Shown here: one piece after another, positions 44,193-52,838 of the stretch
Numbering within the stretch: position 1 is the stretch's first letter
How the letters are laid out: the number at the start of each line of letters is the position of its first letter
Source of the DNA: an uncultured Verrucomicrobia subdivision 3 bacterium
GTDB taxonomy: Bacteria; Verrucomicrobiota; Verrucomicrobiia; Limisphaerales; UBA11358
NCBI GenBank assembly: GCA_903875465.1
Contig: CAIQWB010000105.1
Span: forward strand, 20,963 to 84,962
Reading direction: 5' to 3'
DNA: 64,000 nucleotides
The notes under the pieces: generated by a model
What the model saw: the letters and a program-made list of their open reading frames with translations, nothing else
What the model was told of the DNA's origin: nothing
Databases searched by the model: none
Translations under genes and position numbers: made by a program

Positions 44193-44465
44193 CTTTTCCA
44201 TCGAATCACGCCGCCAACTCGCGCAGGATTTGCCTGCGCTTTTTCTCGACGCCTTTCCGCCGGACGGTTGGGAAGCCATTCTAAAGGATAGTGCGCCCCG
44301 TGTCGCGCTGTCATCCTTACTCGACGCCCCGGATGCCGGGTATCCCCAACCCCAAGGCGACTATCAGGCCTTGAATGAAAAATCCTTGTGGAGCAAACCG
44401 TGACCTCGCGCGGCTCGGATGAATTCGAATCTCTGGCATGCCTCCACAAATGCCGCCTACCCGGC

Positions 44466-46067
44466 TCAAGGTAAACCCAAACTATAAAAACGGGCGCGAT
44501 AATTGGTCCATTGTGGATCACTGAAACTCACTGCATCGTTGGTCAGCGTCAATTTCTGGAGTGGCTGCCAGTCTGGGTGCGCCAGGTTCGTGCAGGTTTG
44601 AACCGCCAGCGTCTGTCCAGCCGCCCAGTTGATGTTGAAGCCGAACGAACTGATTGCCCCGCCATAATTGCCCTCGCCGACGGAGATCTGCGGCAACCAG
44701 GGAGTCACCGGGATACCGGCATTGAGGGACCAGTCGTCCCATCCGGTGGTTGTTGGCAGGTAATATGCCACCACATTGTCATCCCCTGACCATGCGGATG
44801 AATCGACCACGGGAGGGCTGCCTTTGAAATAAACACCCGTTAGGCTGGTACTGTAAGTGAAGGCTCCCGGCCCCAGCTTGGTGACCCTGGCGGGAATGAC
44901 AATGTTAGTGAGGCTGGAACAATCAGCAAAAGCCTCCGAGCCGATATTCTGGAGCCCGTCTGGCAGGATGACATAGCTCATGTTCATACACAGGTTAAAT
45001 GCACTTTGGCCAATGCTGGTGACATTGCCGGGAACGATAACCCCCAAGAGGCTTTCGCAATCAAAGAACGCAAATTCACCAATGTTCGTAACGCTCAGCG
45101 GAATGTTAACCTGGGCCAGCTGGCGACATTCGTAAAAAGCCAGATCCCTTACGTCCACGACTCCATTGGCGATCATGACATTTGTCAGTTCGTCACAATA
45201 TCCAAACGCATTGATCCCGATGGTGCGCACCGTTCCGGGAATGGACAGGTTCGTAATCCCGGAATTTAAGAAGGCCACGTCGCCGATGGCAGTGACGCTG
45301 GCTGGAATGGTATAATTGCCGCTGGCACCAGCCGGATACCCAACAATCGTCGATTGTGATTTGTTAAACAGCACGCCAGCCACGCTGGAGTAAGCGCGAT
45401 TATTCGCTGCCACCGTAATCTTAGTGAGTGAGCGGCAGCCGGCAAATTCACTCAAGCCAATGGCGGTGATGCTGCTGGGAATGGTAATTTCGGTTAGTGC
45501 CGTATCACTGAAGGCTTCGGCACCGAGGTTAATGACGCCCTCCGAGATCACGGCGTTGGTCAAACTGGCGCATTCCGCAAATGCGCCATCATCGATATTT
45601 GTCACTGTTCCGGGAACGATGATGCTGGTCAGCAGGCCTGAACCAAAGGCTGCTTTCCCGATGCTGGTAACGCTGGCCGGGATTAAGTAGCTGCCGGCCA
45701 AGCCGTCGGGATATTGAATCAACGTGGATTTGCTTTGGTCGAACAACACTCCGTCCAGGCTGGCGTAATTGGAGTTGTTGGCCGCCACCGTTATGTTGGT
45801 TAGGCTGGAACAGTAATCAAACGGCGCCACGCCAACGTTCGTGACGTTTATGCCGATCGTGATGCCAGTGAGGTTGGTGCAATCGTAAAATGCATAGTCA
45901 CCAATGCTGGTGACAGTATATGTGGCAATCGTGTCCGGTATGGTCACCGCGCCCCCAGTGCCCCAATAACCGGTGATGGTGATGCTTCCATCATTGGTTG
46001 TGCAGGTGAATTGCGCTCCCGCCAATCCCGGCAGTAACAGCAAACCGCACCAGGCAAAAACCCGCAT
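44466..46067 (-). CDS. Secreted BspA-type leucine-rich-repeat protein
   Basis: 533 residues from ATG 46067, chosen because 'MRVFAWCGLLLLPGLAGAQF' is a clean signal peptide; a longer frame begins at 46169. The mature protein is a run of LRR_5 (BspA-like, about 23-residue) repeats, e.g. 'VTSIGDYAFYDCTNLTGITI', 'NIDDGAFAECASLTNAVI' and 'NIGSEAFADCSSLTNIVIP', with non-repeat inserts such as 'NNSNYASLDGVLFDQSKSTL' that are also typical of the family. The end is a separate beta domain closing in 'ARFYSLGLP', like the ends of other secreted proteins in this window. BspA-like proteins bind host or matrix proteins or glycans; the role here is unknown. Confidence 0.88.
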   Translation of the reverse strand: MRVFAWCGLLLLPGLAGAQFTCTTNDGSITITGYWGTGGAVTIPDTIATYTVTSIGDYAFYDCTNLTGITIGINVTNVGVAPFDYCSSLTNITVAANNSNYASLDGVLFDQSKSTLIQYPDGLAGSYLIPASVTSIGKAAFGSGLLTSIIVPGTVTNIDDGAFAECASLTNAVISEGVINLGAEAFSDTALTEITIPSSITAIGLSEFAGCRSLTKITVAANNRAYSSVAGVLFNKSQSTIVGYPAGASGNYTIPASVTAIGDVAFLNSGITNLSIPGTVRTIGINAFGYCDELTNVMIANGVVDVRDLAFYECRQLAQVNIPLSVTNIGEFAFFDCESLLGVIVPGNVTSIGQSAFNLCMNMSYVILPDGLQNIGSEAFADCSSLTNIVIPARVTKLGPGAFTYSTSLTGVYFKGSPPVVDSSAWSGDDNVVAYYLPTTTGWDDWSLNAGIPVTPWLPQISVGEGNYGGAISSFGFNINWAAGQTLAVQTCTNLAHPDWQPLQKLTLTNDAVSFSDPQWTNYRARFYSLGLP

Positions 46068-46312
46068 CCAATATGTAAGCACTCCGCAACCATAACCAGA
46101 ATAAAGGGTTTCCACAAGCTGCCGAAGCCAGCTTATGGCTTTGCCCAGCCCTCGAAAGTCAAAATCCAACCATGCCTGCCATCATTGGCCGTCGTTCGCT
46201 TGGTTCTGGCAGCTTAAAGTTTCTCCGAATTTTGAAATGTGGAGTTTGCAAGTTTGAAGTTTTCCCCCCATCCCTCCTTGTCACCCCTCACTCTTTTCTG
46301 CCATCCTTCCCT

Positions 46313-47182
46313 GTGTCGTCTCAAGTGCCGTCCAATTATCGCCTGGTTCAATTAGCCTCCGGTGCCCACAGCATCCATTCGCTGGCGCATCGTGAAACCT
46401 TTCACCCCGTTATTGGACCGGTGCTGGAGGCCGAGGCCCTCTATGTGAACCAGCTTCGCCTCCGCGAACGCCTGGCCGGCCATGTCGGTGAATTTGTCAT
46501 CTGGGATGTCGGCCTGGGGGCCGCCGCCAATGCCGTGACTGTCCTGCGCGCCACCGGCGGGATTCCCGCACACATCCGCATGGTGAGCTTCGATTGCACC
46601 CCTGAGCCGCTCGAATTCTCCCTGCAAAACGCCGCCGCCCTGGGTTACTTTGGGGGGTTCGAGGCGCACCTGCAAACCCTCCTGCGCGACCACCACGTCC
46701 ACTTTGCCAATGACCGGCAGACCGTGGACTGGGACCTCCACCTCGCCGATTTCCCCACGCTGCTCAACCAGCCGGCGGCTGCGGCCCTGCCCAAGCCCCA
46801 TGCCATCCTCTTCGACGCCTTTTCCCCGGCCAAAAATCCCCATATGTGGACCCCGCAACTGTTCACCCGGCTGTTCCAATTGCTGGACCCGGCCCGTCCC
46901 TGCGCCCTGCCGACCTATTCCCGCGCCACCATGCTGCGAGTCACTCTGTTGCTGGCCGGCTTCTACGTGGGCGTCGGCCACGCCACCGGCGAGAAGGAAG
47001 AAACCACTCTGGCCGCTAATTCCTTGTCCCTGCTCGCGGAACCTTTGCCCCCCAAATGGCTCCAACGCGCCCGCGTCTCCTACAGTGCCGAGCCCATGTG
47101 GGACGCCATCTACCGCCAGGCCCCCCTCACCGAGGAATCCTGGGCCAGGCTCCAAGCCCACCCGCAGTTCACCACTAAGTAA
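46313..47182 (+). CDS. MnmC-like SAM-dependent methyltransferase
   Basis: 289 residues from GTG 46313; an ATG at 46172 would add a 47-residue stretch rich in Pro, Phe and Leu that does not look like family sequence. It matches the methyltransferase domain of tRNA 5-methylaminomethyl-2-thiouridine biosynthesis protein MnmC (DUF752): 'HRETFHPVIGPVLEAEALYV', the SAM loop 'FVIWDVGLGAAANAVTVL', acidic end of strand 2 'VSFDCTPEPLEFS', 'ILFDAFSPAKNPHMWT', 'LPTYSRATMLRVTLLLAGFYVGVG'. The FAD-dependent oxidase half of E. coli MnmC is absent, as in many phyla that keep a stand-alone domain. It probably modifies wobble U34 of tRNA. Confidence 0.85.
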   Translation: MSSQVPSNYRLVQLASGAHSIHSLAHRETFHPVIGPVLEAEALYVNQLRLRERLAGHVGEFVIWDVGLGAAANAVTVLRATGGIPAHIRMVSFDCTPEPLEFSLQNAAALGYFGGFEAHLQTLLRDHHVHFANDRQTVDWDLHLADFPTLLNQPAAAALPKPHAILFDAFSPAKNPHMWTPQLFTRLFQLLDPARPCALPTYSRATMLRVTLLLAGFYVGVGHATGEKEETTLAANSLSLLAEPLPPKWLQRARVSYSAEPMWDAIYRQAPLTEESWARLQAHPQFTTK

Positions 47183-47254
47183 TTTAACACCAAATCATTG
47201 GCTGCCTGGCTTTATGCCCACTTCCTGGCCACACACCTGGGTTAAACTGGAACC

Positions 47255-47411
47255 ATGAGCGAGATGGTGTTTCAAGTTACGGAAGATGAATCCGATGGCG
47301 GCTGGATTGCCACGAGATCTGTCTGCCAGCGAATTGGAAAAGGCCTTGCGCCTCGCTTTTGGCTGCCAGTTTGTCCGGCAACTAGGATCTCATCGACGCC
47401 ATACCACCTAA
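47255..47411 (+). pseudogene. Decayed HicB-HicA toxin-antitoxin remnant
   Basis: From ATG 47255, frame 1 reads 'MSEMVFQVTEDESDGGWIAT', which is the start of a HicB-type antitoxin. A shift to the next frame at about 47311 gives 'PRDLSASELEKALRLAFGCQ' then 'FVRQLGSHRRHTT' and TAA at 47409-47411, which is the N-terminal half of a HicA-type toxin (usual form 'LSG.EL...L...G...vRQ.GSH...T'). Thus the middle and end of hicB and the end of hicA are missing, most simply by an internal deletion. The remaining interval to 47503 shows nothing else. Not expected to be functional. Confidence 0.7.
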
Positions 47412-47503
47412 ATTCACGGCCAGTCACTGGTGTACTGTAACCACCCGTCCGGCCCCCGCAATTGCCGCTTTCCCCGTTTGGCAAAATGAATTAAACTCCC
47501 CGG

Positions 47504-48331
47504 GTGAACTGGTTTACGGACCGCCAATATTTTTTGCTCGCCGTGCTGGTGTACGGCGCGAGCACGGTTTATTCGGTGTCCCTGTGGCGGAAAGGGTTTC
47601 GCAAGGACAACCGGGTTAATTACTTGCTGTTGCTGGCGGGGTTCGGCCTCCATGTCACGGCCATGATCCTCCGCGGGTTCAGCTTGCGCCATTGTCCGGT
47701 CAACAATCTATTTGAAGCGACGATGTTTGTCGGCTGGACGATTGTAACGGCTTATCTGATTATAGGTTTGGTGGCCAAATTGCGTTTCCTCGGAGCGTTC
47801 GTTTCGCCGGTCTTGTTCTTTTTGGGAGTGTTTGCCCTGATGCCGGCCCTGGATCCGCCCCACGGACCCACCCCGGAGTTCACCGGCGCCGGGGTCAGTT
47901 TGCATGCCGCCCTGATTTTGCAAGCCTATGGGGCCTTCGGGCTGGGCGCCATTTCCGGGCTGATGTACCTTTCCCAGGAGCATAATCTTAAATTTCACAA
48001 ACTCCGTGCGGTTTTTTCCATGTTCCCCCCGATTCAAAAACTGGAACTCATCAGTGCCCGCCTGTTGCGCAACGGCTTTATCCTCCTCACCGTCGGGCTG
48101 GTGATCGGGGCCGTGGTTATGGGCCAGCACAAGGACGGCTATTTTTCGGACGTCAAAGTCATCTGGTCCCTGCTGGTGTGGGCGATTTATCTGACCCTGC
48201 TGCTCATGCGCTGGAAATTTTCCCAGGGCGGACGGCGCTTTGCCTGGGGGGCGGTGGCCGCCTTTGCTTTTGTTCTGCTCACGTTCTGGGGCACGAACCT
48301 GCTTTCCCCGCTGCATAACCACCATCCATGA
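47504..48331 (+). CDS. HemX/CcsA-like cytochrome c assembly membrane protein
   Basis: 275 residues from GTG 47504. About eight hydrophobic segments (e.g. 'YFLLAVLVYGASTVYSVSLW', 'FVGWTIVTAYLIIGLVAKL', 'FVSPVLFFLGVFALMPAL', 'FILLTVGLVIGAVVMG') and conserved-looking histidines (H51 region 'GLHVTAMILRGFSLRHCPVNN', 'SLHAALILQAYGAFGL') place it in the CcsA/ResC/HemX superfamily. Immediately before hemA, with ATGA overlap, this is the HemX position: in Bacillus HemX lowers GluTR level. It may therefore tune haem synthesis or take part in cytochrome c maturation; position favours the former. Confidence 0.82.
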   Translation: MNWFTDRQYFLLAVLVYGASTVYSVSLWRKGFRKDNRVNYLLLLAGFGLHVTAMILRGFSLRHCPVNNLFEATMFVGWTIVTAYLIIGLVAKLRFLGAFVSPVLFFLGVFALMPALDPPHGPTPEFTGAGVSLHAALILQAYGAFGLGAISGLMYLSQEHNLKFHKLRAVFSMFPPIQKLELISARLLRNGFILLTVGLVIGAVVMGQHKDGYFSDVKVIWSLLVWAIYLTLLLMRWKFSQGGRRFAWGAVAAFAFVLLTFWGTNLLSPLHNHHP

Positions 48332-49347
48332 GCGTTGTTGTCATCGGTTTAAGCCACCGCTCCTGCCCGGTGGCCCTGCGGGAACAGTTTGCCTTTGCGG
48401 AGGGAAAAATTCCCGAAGCCTTGACCGCCCTGCGCGGCGCGGGCATTGCTGAGGAGGCCGTGATTCTCTCGACCTGCAACCGGGTGGAAATCTACGTCTC
48501 CACCCCGCTGGAACCCGGCATCGCGTTCCCAGCCTTGAAACAATTTCTCCTGCAATTCCATGCCTACTCGGGGGAATTGGGCGAGGAAATCTACGCCATC
48601 GCCGAACCGCGCAGCCTGCATCACCTGTTCAAGGTGGCCGGCGGACTGGACTCCATGGTGCTGGGCGAGACCGAGATTCTGGGCCAGCTCAAGAAAGCAT
48701 ACGATCTCGCCCTCCAACACAAACACACCGGCGCGCGGTTGAACAAGGCCTTCCAACGGGCGTTTTACACCGCCAAACACATCCGCACGGAAACCAACAT
48801 CCAGCGGGGCAGCATTTCCATCGCCTCGGTGGCGGTGGAGCTGGCGGAGAAGATTTTCAGTTCGCTCAATGAACACGAAGTGCTGGTGATCGGGGCGGGG
48901 GACACCAGTGAAAAAACCGCGCGGGCCTTGATGTCGCGCGGGGCCCGCGGGGTGGTGTTTGCCAACCGCTCGCCGGAACGCGCGCAACTGCTGGCGGCCG
49001 AACTGGGCGGTCGCGCCGTGCCGTTCGAGGACTGGCCGGCGCAATTTCAGCAGGTGGACATTGCCATTAGCAGCACCTCCGCCCCGGATTACATTCTGAA
49101 TCGCGAACGGCTGGAGCCCTTGATGAAAGCCCGCCGCCACCGCCCGCTGCTCCTCATCGACATTGCCGTGCCGCGCGACATTGATCCGCAGGTCAATTAC
49201 GTGGAGAACGTGTACCTCTACAACGTGGACGATTTGCAGACGATTGCGAACGATTACCTGAAATCCCGGCAGGATGAAATCGCGCGCTGCGAGGCCATCA
49301 TCGCGGAAAAGGTGCAGCCCTTGCTGTCGCCAGTGGTGCGGGCTTGA
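48328..49347 (+). CDS. hemA: Glutamyl-tRNA reductase, C-terminally short
   Basis: 339 residues. Reduces Glu-tRNA to glutamate-1-semialdehyde, the first step of C5 tetrapyrrole synthesis. The catalytic N-terminal domain has 'VVVIGLSHRSCPVALRE' and nucleophile C50 in 'ILSTCNRVEIY', then 'LDSMVLGETEILGQLKKAY'. The NADPH domain has 'LVIGAGDTSEKTARAL' and 'VDIAISSTSAPDYIL', then 'LLIDIAVPRDIDP'. The usual protein has about 420 residues; here it stops at 'AEKVQPLLSPVVRA', soon after the spinal helix begins, so most of the dimerisation domain is missing. No continuation is visible in another frame after the stop. Translationally coupled to the HemX-like gene (ATGA). Confidence 0.92.
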   Translation: MSVVVIGLSHRSCPVALREQFAFAEGKIPEALTALRGAGIAEEAVILSTCNRVEIYVSTPLEPGIAFPALKQFLLQFHAYSGELGEEIYAIAEPRSLHHLFKVAGGLDSMVLGETEILGQLKKAYDLALQHKHTGARLNKAFQRAFYTAKHIRTETNIQRGSISIASVAVELAEKIFSSLNEHEVLVIGAGDTSEKTARALMSRGARGVVFANRSPERAQLLAAELGGRAVPFEDWPAQFQQVDIAISSTSAPDYILNRERLEPLMKARRHRPLLLIDIAVPRDIDPQVNYVENVYLYNVDDLQTIANDYLKSRQDEIARCEAIIAEKVQPLLSPVVRA

Positions 49348-49603
49348 TCGGCGCGGAAATGTTTGTAACCACCGATCGCCGGTGCGGCTGCAAATGAACC
49401 TCCAAATTCCCCGCGCCAGCATCCCCGGCAATGGATCGTGGTGCTTCGAGCTTTTCCCCCTGTCCGCGATCCGTGATTGAAACCTCCCTGCGGGCACTTT
49501 CACCCCTCTGACCCTCACAAAAATTGTCCTGCCAAAGCCAAAATCTGCCCGTCTTGTTTCCTTTTCATCGGGCGCGAATTATGGCATTTCTGTGCCTGAC
49601 ATT

Positions 49604-50617
49604 ATGGCATCCGAACGTCCCATCATCATTTGCTCGCGTGGCAGCGCGCTGGCCTTGGCGCAATCCAACATGATTCTCGCGGCCTGTCGCGCGGCCTTTC
49701 CACGCCGGCAGTTTGAACTGAAAATCATCCGCACCACGGGCGACAAGTTGCAGAAAGCCTCCATGGCCAAGGCCGACCCGGCGTTGCCCAAAGGCTTGTT
49801 TACCAAGGAATTGGAAGTGGCCTTGCTTAAGGGACAGGCCGATCTGGCGGTGCACAGTCTCAAAGATTTGCCCACGGAATTGCCGGCCGGTTTGATTCTG
49901 GCGGCGACCCCGCCCCGCGAGGATGTGCGGGACGTGCTGATTTACCGGGCGCTCGCCCCCAAGGTCAAAACCACGGGGCGCGGCAAGGGTGCCAAAGCCC
50001 CCAAGGCGCTGCGCGGGTTCGCTCCGCATCTGCCCTTGAGTGACTTTCCCCAGCGCGCCACCATTGCCACCAGCAGCACGCGGCGCAAGGAACAATTGCT
50101 GGAGTTGCGGCCCGATCTCAAGATTGTGGAGATTCGTGGCAACCTCCCGACCCGCCTGCAAAAAATCGCGGAGAATGGCAAGCTGGACGCCACCATCCTG
50201 GCCTTGGCGGGGATGACGCGCTTGCAGTATAAAATATTGCCGGATGGTACCTTGACCGGCGAGGCGGTGCCGCCCGGGCTGCTGGCCACGGTATTGAAGG
50301 TGGAGGAAATGCTGCCGTGCGTGGGGCAGGGGGCCATTGGCATTGAAATTCGCCATGACGATCCGCGCATTGCCGAAATTTGCGAGGGGTTGAATCATGC
50401 GCCGACGTTTCACTGTGTCACAGCGGAACGCGCTTTTCTCCGGGGCATGGGCGGTGGCTGCCAGAGCCCGGTGGCCGCTTATGCCGAGATCAAGCAGCGC
50501 AAGCTGTCGATCAAAGCCGTTTCCTATCAGGGCGCGGAGCCGAAGTATGGGATGGGCGAGGCGAAGTTATCCCAGGCCGCGGAACTCGGTCGGGCCCTGG
50601 CGGAAGAGTTGAAGTGA
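49604..50617 (+). CDS. hemC: Hydroxymethylbilane synthase (porphobilinogen deaminase)
   Basis: 337 residues from ATG 49604 (GTG 49592 would add four). Polymerises four porphobilinogens to hydroxymethylbilane. Seen: 'CSRGSALALAQSN', 'IRTTGDKLQ', 'GLFTKELEVALLKGQADLAV', catalytic D88 in 'HSLKDLPT', 'IATSSTRRKEQLL', 'IVEIRGNLPTRLQKI', 'PCVGQGAIGIEIR', and the dipyrromethane-cofactor cysteine C286 in 'GGGCQSPVAA'. Compared with E. coli there is an extra basic stretch of about 25 residues (around 113-148, 'VKTTGRGKGAKAPKALRG') between domain 1 and the 'ATSSTRR' strand. Follows hemA after a 256-bp gap. Confidence 0.95.
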   Translation: MASERPIIICSRGSALALAQSNMILAACRAAFPRRQFELKIIRTTGDKLQKASMAKADPALPKGLFTKELEVALLKGQADLAVHSLKDLPTELPAGLILAATPPREDVRDVLIYRALAPKVKTTGRGKGAKAPKALRGFAPHLPLSDFPQRATIATSSTRRKEQLLELRPDLKIVEIRGNLPTRLQKIAENGKLDATILALAGMTRLQYKILPDGTLTGEAVPPGLLATVLKVEEMLPCVGQGAIGIEIRHDDPRIAEICEGLNHAPTFHCVTAERAFLRGMGGGCQSPVAAYAEIKQRKLSIKAVSYQGAEPKYGMGEAKLSQAAELGRALAEELK

Positions 50618-50638
50618 CGCCGGAAGCCCGGAATTTTT

Positions 50639-50804
50639 AACCCGAACTCCGAAAGTAAAATGGCTGGGATGTGTCAAGATGTTGGAGCAGAAACACTTTG
50701 GAAAAATCGCCGGCATACCCGCAGTGGTCTGGTGAAATTTTTCCAAAGCGTTTATGCCCAAGAGATTGATGCAGACCGGCCGTTTTAATTTCGGAGTTCG
50801 GGTT
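50639..50804. repeat. MITE-like repeat A, full copy 2
   Basis: 166 bp, same orientation as the copy at 40137. Terminal inverted repeats 50639-50660 and 50783-50804 (one mismatch in the left arm, AAAGT for AAATT). Nine differences from copy 1, eight of them in the left 75 bp. It begins 22 bp after the hemC stop and may replace its terminator. Confidence 0.85.
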
Positions 50805-50882
50805 TAAACCAAAGCGAGTGCCAAACCCACCTGCCATCCCGCAGGCTTGCTGGAGTGAGTGCGGGGGGCTATTGTTTTTCCC

Positions 50883-52640
50883 ATGGGACTATTCGGCACT
50901 GCCACCGCCTGTTTTTGGGGAGATTTCACCGGTTTATCCTTGAGCCGCCGGGCCCCAATCCCATGTTCAATGGCGGCCATTTGCTGCCTGGCCATGGCCG
51001 CGCCCGCCCGGGAGCCGGTTTATGCCCGGCACGGGATGGTGGTGGCCCAGGAGCCTTTGGCGGCGGACGTCGGAGTGCAAGTGTTGCGCGCCGGGGGGAA
51101 TGCCGTCGATGCAGCCGTGGCGGTGGGATTTGCCCTGGCCGTGACGTACCCGTATGCCGGAAATATCGGCGGCGGCGGCTTCATGACCGTGCGCATGGCC
51201 GATGGTCGGGTGGCATTTATCGATTTTCGCGAGAAGGCCCCCGGGCGCGCAGGGCATGACATGTATCTGGACACCACTGTCGGCAACTCCAGCACGAGAG
51301 GCTGGCGTGCCGTGGGAGTGCCCGGCACGGTGCGGGGTCTGGAACTGGCGTATCAGCGGTATGGGAACCCCAATAAATCCTGGGCCAGTCTCGTGCAGCC
51401 CGCCATTCAATTGGCCGACCAGGGTTTCACGCTGTCCGCCTCGAATGCCTTGTTTTTTGTCAAAGCCGGTGGGAAATTGCTCCACGATCCAGAAGCCAGG
51501 AGTAGCTTCAGCACCAACGGGGTGTTTTATGGTGCGGGGGCGCTTCTGGTGCAGCGGGACCTTGGCCGCACCCTCACCCGAATCGCCTCCGAACCCGATG
51601 ATTTTTATCAGGGCGAGACCGCCCGATTGCTGGCGGACGCCATGGCCGCCAACCAAGGCCTGATCACGCGCGAGGATTTGCGGGCTTATCAGGCGGTGGA
51701 ACGCAAACCGTTGGAGGGTGATTACCACGGTTACCACATCATCACGGCCCCACCACCGAGCTCCGGCGGGGTTTGTGTGTTGCAAATGCTGGGCATGCTC
51801 GACGGGACCGACTACGCGAAGGCCGGCCCGGGTTCGGTCCGCAGCTATCATTACCTGGCCGAAGTCATGCGGCGGGCTTTTGCCGACCGGATGGAATATT
51901 TGGGCGATCCCGACTTCATGATGCCCCGCATGTCCGCCCTCTTGGATCCGGCTTACTTAAAGGCGCGGGCAGCGGGGATTTCTCCCACCCAGGCCACGCC
52001 GACTGCGGAGGTCCGCCCGGGCCAATTGCGCAGCACCGAAGGGGCCGACACCACGCATTTCAGCATTGTCGATCAGGCGGGCAATGCGGTGGCGGTCACC
52101 TACACCTTGAATTTGGGCTTTGGCAGCGGGGTGGCAGTGCCGGGCGCCGGATTCCTGCTCAATGATGAGATGGATGACTTTGCCACCCGGCCGGGTTTTC
52201 CCGACTCTTTCGGCATTGTGCAGGGCGAGAAAAATGCCATCGCCCCCAACAAACGCCCGCTGTCCTCGATGTGCCCCACCATTGTTTTGAAAGACCACCG
52301 GCCGTTTTTGGTGTTGGGTGCCCCGGGTGGCGGGATGATTCTTACCGCCGTGCTCCAGGTGATTTTAAATGTCACCGATTATGGCATGGATGTGCAGTCG
52401 GCCGTGGATTTTCCACGCATTCATCATTTGTGGAATCCCAACCCCACCAATGATTACTTGCAAGTCGAGCGCACCATGCCGGCCCCAACCATCGCCGCCT
52501 TGCGGAAGCTGGGCTACCGGATCAACGACCAAGAACCCATTGTAGCCGCCCGGGTGGAGGCGATCTTGGTGGGCCCCAATGGCCGGATGGAGGGGGCGCA
52601 TGATTGGACACGCGGGGATGGGAAAGCCGTGGGTTATTGA
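50883..52640 (+). CDS. ggt: Gamma-glutamyltransferase (glutathione hydrolase)
   Basis: About 585 residues from ATG 50883; GTG 50859 and ATG 50970 are alternatives, the last giving a short signal-like 'MAAICCLAMAAPA'. An N-terminal nucleophile hydrolase that cleaves or transfers the gamma-glutamyl group of glutathione in the periplasm or outside. Seen: 'ARHGMVVAQEPLAADVGVQVLRAGGNAVDAA', 'NIGGGGFMTVR', 'DFREKAP', then the autoprocessing site where T390 of 'DTTHFSIVDQAGNAVAVTYTLN' becomes the small-subunit nucleophile, 'PLSSMCPTIVL' and 'LGAPGGGMILTAVLQVI'. Length and motifs are complete. Stands alone after the repeat element. Confidence 0.93.
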   Translation: MGLFGTATACFWGDFTGLSLSRRAPIPCSMAAICCLAMAAPAREPVYARHGMVVAQEPLAADVGVQVLRAGGNAVDAAVAVGFALAVTYPYAGNIGGGGFMTVRMADGRVAFIDFREKAPGRAGHDMYLDTTVGNSSTRGWRAVGVPGTVRGLELAYQRYGNPNKSWASLVQPAIQLADQGFTLSASNALFFVKAGGKLLHDPEARSSFSTNGVFYGAGALLVQRDLGRTLTRIASEPDDFYQGETARLLADAMAANQGLITREDLRAYQAVERKPLEGDYHGYHIITAPPPSSGGVCVLQMLGMLDGTDYAKAGPGSVRSYHYLAEVMRRAFADRMEYLGDPDFMMPRMSALLDPAYLKARAAGISPTQATPTAEVRPGQLRSTEGADTTHFSIVDQAGNAVAVTYTLNLGFGSGVAVPGAGFLLNDEMDDFATRPGFPDSFGIVQGEKNAIAPNKRPLSSMCPTIVLKDHRPFLVLGAPGGGMILTAVLQVILNVTDYGMDVQSAVDFPRIHHLWNPNPTNDYLQVERTMPAPTIAALRKLGYRINDQEPIVAARVEAILVGPNGRMEGAHDWTRGDGKAVGY

Positions 52641-52838
52641 ATGGAGGACTGCGGGTGTTTTTGGGCAGGTTAAATGGAGCTGAATGGCCGATGAAAGCCG
52701 GTTGGGGGTTGCGAATTGGCAGGGAAACCAGCCCGATGGAGCGATTACCTCTCAGTACGGCCCTAATATCTGGGAGGGGGAATGTACTTTCAGCCCATGG
52801 CGCGTGGGCCAAAAAAACTCACACCAGACCATCCTGGC

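Noticed and set aside
44173..44403. 76-codon ORF between the aminotransferase and the LRR gene
   Set aside because: Its start codon is in the loop and stem of the aminotransferase terminator; no Shine-Dalgarno site and no family. A 126-codon ORF on the other strand (44141-44521) is no better.
49345..49603. Frameshift that would restore the C-terminal domain of HemA
   Set aside because: I read the frames after the stop and saw no helical GluTR-like continuation; the short form seems real as given.
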